This document shows, piece by piece, positions 1 to 10,274 of a stretch of 64,000 nucleotides of DNA; the first letter of the stretch is position 1; each line of letters opens with the position of its first letter. The stretch lies in assembly GCA_022606425.2 (NCBI GenBank), contig JAHDVF020001047.1:62001-126000 (forward strand), read 5' to 3'. A program made the position numbers and the translations under genes. The stretch comes from Lepidostoma basale. Lineage: Eukaryota > Arthropoda > Insecta > Trichoptera > Lepidostomatidae. Below the pieces are notes generated by a model, which saw only the letters and a list, made by a program, of their open reading frames with translations, did not search any database and was not told where the DNA came from.

Positions 1-285
1 CCCTCCCCCGCGCCGAGCTACGAAGCCACGTCAGCCAGTATCACGATCTCTAATCGACGCGAGTCTACACTACCAAGTCTTCGTACGAGAAACCTCCGAC
101 CTTTCTCCCGAGTACACAACTGTCTACACGGCTACGTCACGAAACCTTCGACGACTCTTCGCTCCAGCCAACTGACGCTACCGCCCAGCGAGCCATCATC
201 CTCTACGGCCCATCACCCAAAATACCATTGTTCTAGAAACAGTAAATAAATAATACATATTTTTAATAAAATTATAACAACTTCC
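1..285. other. GC-rich edge segment, possible LTR end
   Basis: The first ~220 bases are much richer in GC than what follows. They then run into an AT-rich stretch with AATAAA-like signals, as at the end of an LTR. No pol or gag coding is visible and the partner repeat would lie outside the window, so the LTR reading is only a guess. Confidence 0.2.
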
Positions 286-780
286 ATAACACCGTGCTTG
301 AGATATTTTATTTTTGCTATTCTAATGCCATACAAAGCATTTCGTCAAATTTTCTGCGAAACTCAGAGAGAAAGTCCAAATAAACAGTGTGACGTATATC
401 GTTTATTGTTTGAAGTGGAATTATTAATATTCCGTCAGTATGAAAGACATTTTGTAGTAACGACTAGAGTTTATATGAGGTGAAAAAACCCGTCGGTTCA
501 TTTATACTGGGATTAAATATATTTTTATTGTAGCTGTTCACTGAATAAAAGATTCGTTTAAAAATCTAATGTAGAATATAAAGAAAAGGTCAAAGTTTCT
601 ATTATTTTATTCCAGTGAATAGAATCTATATGTAGGTGATACCCCCCTCTTGTGGGGCCTAAAATAATTTAGGGCGGAAGGGGAGTAGCACCCTTGGGGT
701 GATGAAGGATGTTGAAAAAAACATCAAAGATAATTTTATAGATCATTCCAAAATAATTCGTCTATTTATTTTATTTATTT
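286..780. other. No recognisable gene
   Basis: AT-rich sequence with a small GC-richer patch near 640-710. Short reading frames here show no family signature. Confidence 0.4.
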
Positions 781-899
781 TTATTTATTGATCATTTACC
801 AAGTACATGGTTTTAATACCTCCCAACTGGGGTAACCCGTTCTAGGGAGGCATTCCTAGTACTCTATATAATTTCGATATATAATATAATTTACAAATT

Positions 900-1390
900 T
901 AGGGAGCAGTTAAGGGAAGCAACACATATCCTAAAGTGTATAACTTAAAATTAATTGACTTATATATTATATAACACTATTTAAACACTATATTGTCTTA
1001 TATAACACTATTTACTTATTTTTAAAAATTATACTACATTCAAGCCGTCCTTTTTTTAATGTCTCCGTAGTTACATGTTTTTTGTAATTGTGCATTGTCA
1101 TTTTTTGTGGGTCGTTTATCGTTTTGTTAATTATGTTATAGAGTTTGGGTCCAAGATAGTAGAAATGTCTTTGCGCATAAGAAGTTTTAGTTTTTGGTAC
1201 AAAATGGTTATGTTTGTTGCGTGTGTTGTACGTTTGTTGTGCTTTTAAGTGTCTGTCGGTGTCCTTGTGGTAGTGCACGACTAAATTTCTTATATATAGT
1301 TGTATTATGTCCGGTACTTGAAATTCATCGTATAGTTGGTCTTTATTACTTATTTAATTACTTATTTTTATTTTACACAAATTAGACATT
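900..1390 (-). mobile_element. CR1/L2-like LINE, C-terminal remnant
   Basis: An 88-residue frame (1012-1278) contains YNTRNKHN, then RHFYYLGPKLYN and a basic tail. That matches the end of CR1/L2-type reverse transcriptases, where a Y-x-TR motif precedes an APKLYN-like block. The frame can be followed upstream on the same strand to about 1330 through frameshifts. There is no RT core, so this is a 5'-truncated copy. Confidence 0.5.
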
Positions 1391-1423
1391 ACAAACGCAC
1401 AAAATTAGACGACTCATTTGGGT

Positions 1424-2035
1424 TCAAAACTTCTTCTTCTTCTTCCTTGTTGTAGACCTATGTGGTCTGTTCTCCTGAGTGTTTCTCCTCCTGTGAGGTA
1501 GACTCCCAGCTATCCTTCCATCTTTTAGGATGTCTTTTAAGAGGACGAGTCCCGTGAGGCTGATTATGCAATGCAATATAGGGGAGTCTGGTGGTGTCCA
1601 TTTTTTAAACGTGTCCATACTAGTCCTCAACATATCAACAACAACGTATTATATCCTCAACCTCACATATCTCTCTTATTCTGGTGTTCCTCACGCGATC
1701 TCTCAGTGTCTTCATTTCGGAAGTCCTCAAAACTTGTGGTCTGTTCTCCAGGGTGTTGTTCCTCCTGCGAGGTAGACTCCCAGCTGTCCTTCCATCTTTT
1801 AGGATGTCTTCTACGAGGACAAGTCCCGTGAGGCTGATTATGCAATGCAATATAGGGGAGTCTGGTGGTGTCCATTCTTTGAACATGTCCGTACCAGTCC
1901 CTTTTTCGCTGTCTGCTCAATCTTATAATATCCTCAACCTCACATATCTCTCTTATTCTGGTGTTCCTCACGCGATCTCTCAGTGTCTTGCCTGCTATCT
2001 TCGTACACTGAGGATAATAGCAGGCAAGGATACAA
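1424..2035 (-). mobile_element. LINE family C, three partial copies in tandem
   Basis: Translated on the minus strand this gives the family C end: RDRVRNTRIREICEVEDIIR, then a W-Y-GHVQRMD block and a KRWKDSW block. The same segment is present about three times head to tail (around 1424-1640, 1690-1886 and 1887-2035), each broken at a different point. A CTT run at 1434-1446 is the antisense of the family's GAA tail. Known: RTE-type LINEs end in such a conserved C-terminal domain. Inferred: repeated insertion or local duplication of a 5'-truncated copy. Confidence 0.6.
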
Positions 2036-2172
2036 AACAGTTTATCAAAAACAACAATTACAATATGAAATTTTACAGAGCACACAAAATAAGGAATAAC
2101 AGATCTCAGAAGGATCCCAAATATGTAGAAGTAAGTGGGGTAGTACTCGTTCTAGAACTGATAATATATTGT

Positions 2173-2268
2173 GTATGATCACTACCTCACTGACACTAAA
2201 AATGCCTAAATCCGAGGTAATTAAATTTAGGTAATTGTGTACAAAATCGGAAATCATAGTGATCATAC
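2173..2268. repeat. 96-bp hairpin repeat
   Basis: GTATGATCACTA at 2173-2184 is perfectly complementary to 2257-2268. An inner pair (CCTAAAT / ATTTAGG) continues the fold, so the segment can form a stem with a ~70-nt centre. It may be a tiny MITE. Confidence 0.6.
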
Positions 2269-2282
2269 AAAACAGATGTCGT

Positions 2283-3205
2283 CGAACTAACTAACTAACT
2301 AACTAACCATCACGCCATTTCCCCGGAGGGGTAGGCAGAGTGGATGGATCACCACAATGCTCTGTCCTGGCATACCTCTCGGGATTCTTCTACATTCATA
2401 CATCGTACCATGCACGCACGTCGATTATTCCGACTGGCCGCCTTTTAGTAATTGATTAATTTGGTCATGCCATGTTTTCCTCGGCCGTCCTCGGCTTCTT
2501 TTTCCACTCACGCTGCTTGTGTACAACTTTTTAACCATTCTACTCTCATCCATTCGTTGCATATGTCCAAACCATCTCAGGGATCCTTTTTTAATTTTAT
2601 CCATGATGCAGTCATCTGCCTTACATTTCTCTCTTATTTCATCGTTCGGTATTCTATCATACAACGTTTTCCCGCACATTCTTCTTAGTGATCTCATTTA
2701 TACGGCATTTATCCTGCTTTCATCATTCTTTTGCCAGCTCCAAGCTTCATTTCCATACATGAGGGTTGGCACTAGAACTCCATTGTGTACTGCCATCTTT
2801 GCTTCTGTTGATATATTCCTATTTGCAGTAATGACTTTGAGTGCGCCATTTATTTTATTCCCAGCACCAACCCTTCTTTCGACGTCATTCTCCATTTTTC
2901 CGTCTCTTGTAAACATGGTTCCATTTACATCATTAACATATAATTTTTTTACCATTCTTTCTTCATTCATTCTTTCCATATGTCCAAACCATCTTAATGA
3001 TCCTTTCATTATTTTGTTCATGACACCAACATTCGCACCGCATTCACTTCTTATATTTTCATTCGACACTCTATCATACACAGAGTATCCACACATTCGT
3101 CTAAGGGATCTTATTTCTAAGGGACTTTTATCCTTCTTTTGCCAGTTCCATGCTTCGCTTCCATACATAAGGGTCGGTAGAAGAACACCATTGTGCAGTG
3201 CCATG
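2283..3205 (-). mobile_element. LINE family A, chimeric copy
   Basis: Minus-strand copy with an antisense TTAG tail at 2287-2308. It carries two successive C-terminal modules. The upstream one (2698-3204) reads AVHNGV-like, MCGYSVYDR, RWFGHMERM, VNDVNG and then restarts at a MFTRDG block. The second repeats AVHNGVLVPTLMYG and continues into the diverged MCGKTLYDR version and RGRPRKTWHDQIN. So a piece of one subfamily is joined to a longer piece of another. No RT catalytic core remains. Confidence 0.85.
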
Positions 3206-3690
3206 GTGAGTTAGTTAGTTTATAACGTTTTCTCTCTGAAAAACATTTCTTTTTTCCATTTATTTCTAAATAAAAACTGTTTGCTTTTATTATAATCTTT
3301 CGTGTGTACTCGTACTTAGCAGATATAAAATCTTAAAATATTTGTATACTTTTCACTTGAGCACAATGTTCTATTTATAATTTTAAGATGTAAATATCCT
3401 TAGTGACATCACGTATATTTCAGTTGAGATAAAAGTATTTCAGATAGCGTTATATTTCTACACATCAGTAATTGGTACGCATGGAAGCTATGCGAGAACG
3501 TTGTCGGATGTTTTGAACCGGCCTACGCAATTCTTATCGTCAAGACAAACCCTGATTTGTGTTTTAAAAGTATTTTTATTGTCTATAAAAATGTGTTAAT
3601 TTAATTCCAATACGAAATTGGATTATAACAAACTCTATTTGTTAATGATTAACGCTTTCACACGTTTGCTAATGTATTTATGTATATATT
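3206..3690. other. No recognisable gene
   Basis: AT-rich spacer between two family A copies. No gene, SINE or inverted repeat seen. Confidence 0.4.
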
Positions 3691-4402
3691 TATTTATATA
3701 TAAGATTTGCGTGAATGTTGAAAATTTGGATCAAGTACTCGTAGATGAGTTCGTGTATTTAGGTAGTATATTTACAAGAGACGGGCGAGTGGAGAGGGAT
3801 ATTGAAAGAAGGGTTGGGGCAGGCAACAAAGTGAATGGTGCACTTAAAGTTGTCATCGCAAACAAAAACCTATCCAAAAGAGCTAGAATGGCAGTGCACA
3901 ATGGTGTTCTTTTACCGACCCTTATGTATGGAAGCGAAACGTGGAACTGGAAAAAGAAGGATGAAAGTAGAATAAATGCAGTAGAAATGAGATCTCTTAG
4001 ACGAGTATGTGGATACTCTGTGTATGATAGAGTGTCGAATGAAAATATAAGAAGTGAATGCAGTGCGAATGATGGTATTATGAACAAAATAATGAAAGGA
4101 TCATTTAGATAGTTTGGACACATGGAAAGAATGAATGAAGAAAGAATGGTAAAAAAAAAAACTTTAACGATGTAAATGGAACTAGAAATACTGTAAGATC
4201 GATGAAAACGTGGCACGATCAAATAAATCAAATATTGAATGTCGGCCACGTGAGGAGTTAGAGAAATCGACGCGCGTGTATGACACGGTGTATGAATGTT
4301 GAGGAATCGATAGAAATATGTCACGAAAGAAAATTGTGGCAGTCCATTATTTCTACCTACCCCTTCGGGGAGACGGCGTGATGGTTAGTTAGTTAGTTAG
4401 TT
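3690..4402 (+). mobile_element. LINE family A fragment with TTAG tail
   Basis: The frame 3618-4112 enters the element at the N-V-E-N-L-D-Q / EFVYLGSIFTRDGR block. It continues through AVHNGVLLPTLMYGSE, MRSLRRVCGYSVYDR and NKIMKGS. A TAG replaces the W of the R-W-FGHMER block, and frameshifts follow. The last coding block (CMNVEE.., SAYPFGETA-like) runs into ATGGTTAGTTAGTTAG, the TTAG repeat tail typical of this family. The copy is dead and 5'-truncated. Confidence 0.85.
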
Positions 4403-4410
4403 TTTATTCA

Positions 4411-4560
4411 TATGTAGGCGAGTGATAAGTGCTTTGACTGCCACACCGAAGGTTCCGGGTTCGATTCCTGGCAAAGACAGTGTGATAGTCACACTGTCTG
4501 GTTTAGAATTTACGTGGCAATAAAATGGCAATAGATTAGCTACCTATCACATGTCACTAG
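4411..4560 (+). mobile_element. tRNA-derived SINE (SINE-1)
   Basis: A pol III box B-like GGTTCGATTCC lies at 4451-4461, about 40 bases after a degenerate box A in AGTGATAAGTGC. A short inverted repeat (CAGTGTGATAG..CACACTG) and an AT-rich body follow. The same unit occurs inverted at 18115-18285, which supports a dispersed SINE rather than a single decayed tRNA gene. Confidence 0.55.
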
Positions 4561-4639
4561 AATCAATATGATAGTTATATCCTTTAAATCGATTTGGCTC
4601 GTGCTGTAATGATATAAAGAGCGATTCAATAAAATAATA

Positions 4640-5225
4640 ATAATAATTTATTAATCATAAAATCAAACCAATATACCGAGTCAGCACCTCCAGATATCTA
4701 AGCATAGACCTAGTTGGACTTGAACTTGGATCTTCTGGCTTACAGAGGTTCAGCTCTAATGGCTATTCCTCTTGTCTGTAGAAAACATTGTTGGAATGTG
4801 ATTTGGTAGTGGAGGAGCCTTTCTGAATGAGAAAATTACAAGCCCAAATTATAAGAGAAATTAAGGTCATCTTGGAGGGTTCCGGATGGTTATCTTCGAC
4901 TGCGTCACCACAGACAGTTTCATTTCGCAACACCCAGAACCAACTTCTAGTGATAACGGTGTGGAGAGCAATCAAACTGCTGAACAATATTCTTGACTTT
5001 TGAGAGTATCTTGTCTTGCCTTAAGTCGATCCATTTCTCATGGGTTTCTGGTGGTCAAAGGCAACATAGAATCACTTCTGAAATGCCTAAAACTTTGCGC
5101 ATATAAGCGAAAAACGCCAATAATAGACATAAGTAACGTAGACTCAAACAAACAAACAAACAGCGTTCCTGGTGTGGTATTTTACCTGTTCTCAAATAGA
5201 TAACTGTCTACATGTTTGAGTGAAT
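4640..5225 (+). mobile_element. LINE family F fragment
   Basis: Degenerate C-terminus of a jockey/CR1-like LINE. Blocks equivalent to L-E-G-S-G-W-L-S-S-T (4870s) and A-I-K-L-L-N (4970s) precede the family's non-coding tail (TTGACTTT.. GAGAGTATCTTGTCTT.. TTTACCTGTTCTCAA). A repeated segment at 4700-4810 is shared with 33845-33990. Many stops. Confidence 0.5.
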
Positions 5226-6035
5226 AGAATTTGAAAGTCAACAAGGCAGCTGCAATATCTAAAATCTCGCCTTATTTGTACCTGCGATAGGGGGTAAGGT
5301 TCTCATTTTTGCTCTGAGGTTTTCTCATTATATCGAACTCATAAGACAACATTCATAATAACATCATTGTTTTTTTCCCGCTCATTATTTTCTACACGTG
5401 TTCGGTGAATGATTAGCAACAATCTTATGAAATAAAATACTTCTGGTAATGGTGGATTGTGAACAGCTAGGGAAAAAATAATTGGATTCTATTAATACAA
5501 AGAAACAGGAATCCGATACTTTTGGCGTAAGTGAATGAGTAGGCCCATCTTTCATTGTGTAATTCGGTACCTACCGATGAACGTATTCTTCTAATCAAGT
5601 ATTTGTGTTTCGCAATCATTCAAAATAAGAACCCCAAAATGATTTGTTATACGAGTGAGTTCTCGTACCTTCTTATATGCTGTTTCAAAATGGCGCCCAT
5701 GGGCGGCTGTCATTTGAAGCTTCTATCTCCTTTAAGATTAAAAACAGCTCCATATACAAGTATATGCATCATCCTGTGTGGTTTATTGTTTTTTTATTGG
5801 TGCACACTCTCATACTCAAATTGTACATCGCTCTGCACGCCTTCCCATCAGCCAGCCAATTAAAATAACAACCTCTGCCTGAATAAGCTTTTACCTCCGG
5901 TGCCGCCGCCACAGTTCCTGACCATCGTAATCGCTCACTACTCCATTTTACCGTGACCATCTTCCTGACCCACTGCAATCTCCGAGTCTGCTGGCGTTCC
6001 TCGGACGCCTCCATCGCTTGCTCCTCCTGCCACGA
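5226..6035. other. No recognisable gene
   Basis: Reading frames of about 100 codons exist at 5555-5863, but their composition is non-coding and they match no family I know. A GC-richer patch lies at 5880-6030. Confidence 0.4.
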
Positions 6036-6037
6036 CC

Positions 6038-6288
6038 TTCGTGGCTGAGTGGTAAGTGACTGCCACAGTGAAGGTCCCGGATTCGATTCCCGGCGATGGC
6101 AGTGTGATTATCGTGAAGTTTTCAGAAACTGGTTGGAAGACCCCTTTAGAGGTAGTCAGATGACAGAAAAAAGGTGACGAGTACAGGGTTAACAATGTGC
6201 TCAGGATCGAGACGAATGGAAAGCCTCGAGGGAGGCCAATGTTCAGCATTGGACCAACGGACCCACGTAGCTGATGAAGAAGAAGAAT
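6038..6288 (+). mobile_element. tRNA-derived SINE (SINE-2) with GAA tail
   Basis: Box A (TGGCTGAGTGGTAAG, 6042-6056) and box B (GGATTCGATTCC, 6079-6090) have tRNA spacing. A body of about 170 bases follows, ending in a GAA repeat at 6276-6287. The same GAA-type tail ends LINE families B, C and E and the I-group element in this window, which suggests that one of them mobilised this SINE (inference). Confidence 0.55.
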
Positions 6289-6747
6289 ACTCTAAGGATT
6301 TAATTTTAAGGGTTAGAGAACATAAATATTGAACATGGTGAAAGCATTGTTAAAACTGGTGCAGTGATTTTAGTTAGCAATGAAGACTCTATTATTTTAA
6401 GTAACGAGAAAGTTTCAAATAGCACAGAGTTATCATAATTCACTCCATTTCCCTTTTCTACTGAGTCTTGTGATGCTAAGAGCGTGTCCATACCAAAAGA
6501 CGCAAAGCTTATTAAATACATCGAAAGAAAGTACGTATATTATTTTATAATAATATATATAAATTAAACAACTTGCCAAACTCATTTTAAACACTTAATT
6601 TTTAAAATTTCACAACAAATAAATACGTGCAATTATATCATGGAGATTTGTGATATTAGTTACTTAATCTTAAACTTTACACACTTTGTAAGTAATAGAT
6701 TTTAAATAGTATTGGATTAATATGGTTCCGATGATCGTGTTTTGCAG
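6289..6747. other. No recognisable gene
   Basis: AT-rich. The only candidate signal is a pyrimidine-poor acceptor at its right edge (TTTTGCAG, 6740-6747) leading into the next entry. Confidence 0.35.
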
Positions 6748-6917
6748 CCAAATGAACGAAAAACTTGGGAACTTGGATGTGTCCATGTCTCGTGGTATCC
6801 TCTTCGACATTAAAGGAATCGTATTTGAATCTAACTTCAGGATAGTTGTTGTGCGTGGTAACATACGTAAAGTACGCTTAGCTTCACGTACGTTGTACAG
6901 AGCCGCCGGCAGTATGG
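6748..6917 (+). CDS. Candidate orphan exon (170 nt)
   Basis: A balanced-composition island is bounded by TTTTGCAG on the left and a textbook GTAAGT donor on the right (ATGG|GTAAGT). Only one forward frame is open across it. It uses the first base as the last base of a split codon, gives 56 whole codons (NEKLGNLDVSMSRGILFDIK..) and leaves one base for the next exon. I do not recognise the protein. The minus strand is also open, so coding is not proven. No neighbouring exon could be paired with it. It could be a real exon of a gene whose other exons are outside the window or lost. Confidence 0.3.
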
Positions 6918-7110
6918 GTAAGTAACAATTACCTGTACGGGGGGTTACCGTACCGCCAGCAGCGCTTTCGTTCAAAAGGGACTATGTAAGTTACAACTAT
7001 ATATTTAGAATCTTTTCAGACAAATTTTCTCCACAGCTGGATATAGACCATTCTTAACTCTTCCAACAGTTTTTATTTTGGGCTATATGTTGCCACCTAC
7101 GACCTGCAAG

Positions 7111-7733
7111 CAGTGGCGGTACTCCCATAGAAGCTCAGAAGCCTGGCTTGCCTAAGAAAATTTTAATCACCCCTGAATCTAAACGATTTTATCGCGAGTT
7201 TGAGTCGCCCCTAAATAAAAGAAAAATAATATTTTGCGCGCTTTAATATCAATAACGTTTTCTACTATAAGCGCTAGATTACACTGATTGTAAATTGTAG
7301 CACAGGATTGATGATTCAAAGAATTCCCTTCGTTTATTTGTATGAACTTTGAAGCCAGATTTCAATCTGAAGTTAGTACGATTGGCATTAACATTCAAGT
7401 AAAAACATCAGATTTTTTCCGTTTGTCGTCTGGTGCGCAGGAATTAATTGTTTAACGAATAATGTATTATCTTGTTAGTTAAAAATCATCCGGTTCATTT
7501 CTGAATCAATCTCGTTGTTCAGTTCAAAAGAAAAAAAAAAGAATTTTTTAAGCCACCAAGGGTATGTCATGTATGGATGTGTTTATAAATTCTGTCCAGT
7601 CATAATATACCTTTTGTGAGTTTTGTAGAAGCATACACCCTTGGAATAAATTTTCGTATGACTGTCTATTAATCATCATACTTAAAAAAACTATGGGCTT
7701 GCCTTACTGGTTAACCCTAGGGACGCCATTGCC
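7111..7733. mobile_element. Possible hAT-like non-autonomous element
   Basis: The left edge reads CAGTGGCGGTACTCCCATAG. The reverse complement of the right edge reads CAATGGCGTCCCTAGGG, and related GCTTGCC segments follow inside both ends. The imperfect terminal repeat and a poorly matched flanking duplication (CAAG on both sides) make this tentative. Confidence 0.25.
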
Positions 7734-7739
7734 CGCAAG

Positions 7740-7925
7740 TTGGATTATCATCAATCACCTTTTTGTAATCTTCCTACGCCTCTTCTGTTTTTCCAAAGCC
7801 ACCACTTCGGGATTCTAGGTAACCACCTTTGCTCATCTTGTCTTGCCATATGCCCCGCCTACTGCCATTTTAGCTTTGCTGTTCTCTCTGCGATATCGTT
7901 AACCTTTGTTCGACGTCTTATCTCC
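7740..7925 (-). mobile_element. LINE family G fragment
   Basis: The minus-strand translation gives NEEIRRRTKVNDIAERTAKLKWQ, a stop, AGHMARQDEQRW and GVGRLQK. That is the C-terminal GH-motif region of the RTE-like family also seen at 11336-11760, 38800-38945 and 62935-63420. It is truncated at both ends. Confidence 0.55.
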
Positions 7926-7954
7926 TCATTTAGTAATACTATATGATATTTGCA

Positions 7955-8035
7955 GAATTGAGGCAGCAAGAGCTACATTTAATAAAATGAAATCACTCTT
8001 CTGCAATGATAACATAAATTTGAAACGCCTTGAAC
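7955..8035 (+). mobile_element. LINE family B fragment
   Basis: The plus-strand translation RIEAARATFNKMKSLFCNDNINLK matches the family B block written RIEVARAAFNKMRTFFCNDNLNLK at 10461-10823. It is about 80 bases long, cut off at both ends. Confidence 0.55.
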
Positions 8036-8646
8036 AACAAAACACGGATAGCGCCATTTTACCTTCGTTTATCAGCAATTCTAAAGTTGATGCGTTCAAT
8101 CTGACAGAGTTGACCGAATAGACCAGTGATATTTCACCCCGATCGCAGCACTTTATCCCAAAATGATTCCACACTGAATTTAGACGAAACTTCTAACCAA
8201 AATGCAATTTTTCAATAAATCACCGAGAACAAAAAAATCCAGCTTGCGGCAGCCTGCGACGGGGGTCAAGGGTACGTGCCGACTAAAGACCAATCACCGA
8301 GCGTCATTTGATTTTAGATGCGACCGTTCATTTGTCCAATAACATAGGTACCCTGCTCAACCCCGGGACCCTGGTTTGCCCCCCTCTCCTCTAATTATTT
8401 TTTTCCGGCCATTTTGCTTTTATCTGACGCACAAGTAGGTAGGTACCTATTCTGATTTTATAATGCGAAGGAAACTCAACACGTGTACGGGTCACAGATC
8501 GTTTAAGATTATTCTGATGAAATAAGACGTTAATCTTACGTCAACTTCACGTTAAGTGTGTTCTTTTTTCGTTTTGAAAAACCTTCGTTACAAAAAATTA
8601 TTAACGGTATTTAAAATTTTTATAAATCTATTCTACTTCTCTGGTT
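8036..8646. other. No recognisable gene
   Basis: Contains a GC-richer patch at 8240-8390 with short G and C runs. No coding or repeat signature recognised. Confidence 0.35.
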
Positions 8647-9110
8647 TCAATCCTGGGATTGGTTTGCAGCAATTTCCTCCATTATTCTCTTCCATTTTTT
8701 CCTGTCTTGTGCGGCTCTTTTGAGATCTGCATATGATGAGCAGCGTACGTCCACCAACAGGTCCTCCAGGTACTCTCGGCGTGGGCGTCCCCTAAACTTT
8801 GTCCCCTCGATCATACCCTCCATTATGGCATGCAAGAGACCTTCTTGACGTATTACATGGCTAATCCATCTTGCACGCCTTTCGGACAAGGTCCTGAGCA
8901 GGTGCCTTCCTCCTTCGATTCCTTGAAGAACTTCCTCATTCGTGATGTGGTCTCTCCAGGAAATTCCAAAGAGTCTTCTATAGGACCACATCTCAAAAGC
9001 CTCTAGTCTCACTTATCCCTTTCGGATAGGCACCATGTCTCGCAGCCGTACATCAAGACACTCCATACATAGGTCTTGATGAGGAGTATTCTCAGTTTTA
9101 GGTCTATATT
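8647..9110 (-). mobile_element. LINE family D, C-terminal copy
   Basis: The frame 8647-9012 is uninterrupted for 121 codons: RLEAFEMWSYRR, ISWRDHITNEEVL, a RRARWISHVIRQE block, GRPRREYLEDL and CSSYADLKRAAQDR. Upstream (9013-9110) the L-L-Y-G-C-E-T-W-like region continues after a stop. This is the conserved C-terminal domain that follows the RT in RTE-like LINEs. It is about 35% diverged from the copies at 13020 and 37220, so it is probably a separate subfamily. Confidence 0.75.
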
Positions 9111-9321
9111 AATAAGTATATATTAATAGACATTGTAAGAAATTTCATACGTATGAAGAAGAATTTTGTTTAAACATTTTGTATTTATAACATTTTAACT
9201 ACACAGATGAAGGGCTTCTGTGTCTCGAAACGTGTTTAAGTTAAAGTGATTTAATTTTTGAATAAATTTGTTATACTTTGTAATACAACACTTTTTATTT
9301 TTACTGAACTCAGACATGTTA

Positions 9322-9399
9322 CGGTTACTAGTAACCTTTAACAATGTATACAATTCTAACGTTAAAATTGTATACATTGATAAAGGTTACTTGTAACCG
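9322..9399. repeat. Long hairpin, 34-bp arms
   Basis: Arms 9322-9355 and 9366-9399 match at 32 of 34 positions around a 10-base loop. Just upstream (9205-9235) lies a GATGAAGGGCTTC..CTCGAAACGTG block resembling the hammerhead-like motifs elsewhere in the window. Confidence 0.75.
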
Positions 9400-9403
9400 A
9401 AAT

Positions 9404-9610
9404 AAACCACCACGCCGTCTCTCCCTGGTAAAAATAATGGACCTCCACCTCTTCTTTCCTGACATATTTCCCTCGCTTCCTCAAAATTCTTACATCGTGT
9501 CATACATGTAGATTGCACCGACTCCTCACGTGCCCGAGATTTAATATTTGATTGATTTGATGGGCCACGTTTTTTTCGGTTTTCCTCTATTTCTAGTTCT
9601 GCTTTTCGTC
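9404..9610 (-). mobile_element. LINE family A, 3' fragment
   Basis: Antisense of the last ~65 codons of family A: the ETA/PFG-like end, EAREICQER-like block, a TRCMNVEE-like block and TWHDQIN region. Family A continues as a small detached piece at 9895-9962. Confidence 0.7.
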
Positions 9611-9894
9611 GTTTGAATATGCTTTATTTTGCATTCTTACATTTATAAAACTTTATTCGTACTCCATTCGCTTCTTTTATTTGCATTTATATTTATATTT
9701 GCATTCATATCACATACAGATTTAACACACATTTGTATTAGATAGATAGTATATGCTTCATAATAATGAGCTATTTTCTGCTCACATTGAATATTGTAAA
9801 ATAAATTCTAATATCATTGATTTAAATCTTTGGTGTTAGTCTTTTTAAAAAAAAAAACCATTTCTACTGCAATTATTCTATCTTCTTTTTCTTT

Positions 9895-9962
9895 TGCCTG
9901 TTCCATGCTTCACGTCCATACATAAGGGTTGGTACAAGAAAACAATTATGAATTGCCATCTT
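9895..9962 (-). mobile_element. LINE family A fragment
   Basis: Antisense of the AVHNGVLVPTLMYGSEAWN block, about 68 bases, bordered by AT-rich DNA. Confidence 0.6.
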
Positions 9963-9989
9963 AGTTTTTTTTAAACTTTAAAAGGATTA

Positions 9990-10245
9990 TTAATTTGTTA
10001 ACTGTTGAAATTTATAACAATATGATTGTATCACAATTTTTACTTTTCGCTTTTTGAGTGTCGCGACAGCTGTTTCGCCAACCGATGTAGGTATCATCAG
10101 ATGTTACAAACAACTTGTTTGTTGTTTGTAATACTTGATGATGCCAACATCGGTTGGCGGTTTCGTCGTCGCGACTCTCAAAAATTGTATAAAAAAACTT
10201 GTGATATCATAACATGTTGTATTAATTTTAACAGTTTATAATGTT
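9990..10245. mobile_element. Foldback repeat with hammerhead-like arms
   Basis: Inverted arms (TTGAGTGTCGCGAC.. and ..GTCGCGACTCTCAA) enclose an AACAACTTGTTTGTTGTT centre. The left arm read on the minus strand gives CTGATGA (10100-10094), a stem-loop, GAAAC (10076-10072), the palindrome ACAGCTGT and GTC, the order of a hammerhead core. The right arm has lost the GAAAC. The outer flanks resemble those of 18640-18930, so this is a dispersed family. Confidence 0.6.
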
Positions 10246-10274
10246 TAAATATCATAGGGCTTCTGCCAAAACAA

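Noticed and set aside
4382..4402. TTAG runs as telomere (TTAGG) remnants
   Set aside because: The unit is TTAG, not TTAGG, always a few copies and always directly after the family A coding end, so they are LINE tails.
4451..4461. Functional tRNA gene
   Set aside because: Box B is good, but no acceptor-stem pairing or anticodon arm is present, and the unit is repeated elsewhere with the same body, so it is a SINE.
7906..8121. 71-codon + frame as a gene
   Set aside because: Its middle is the family B LINE block, and the ends are random extensions.
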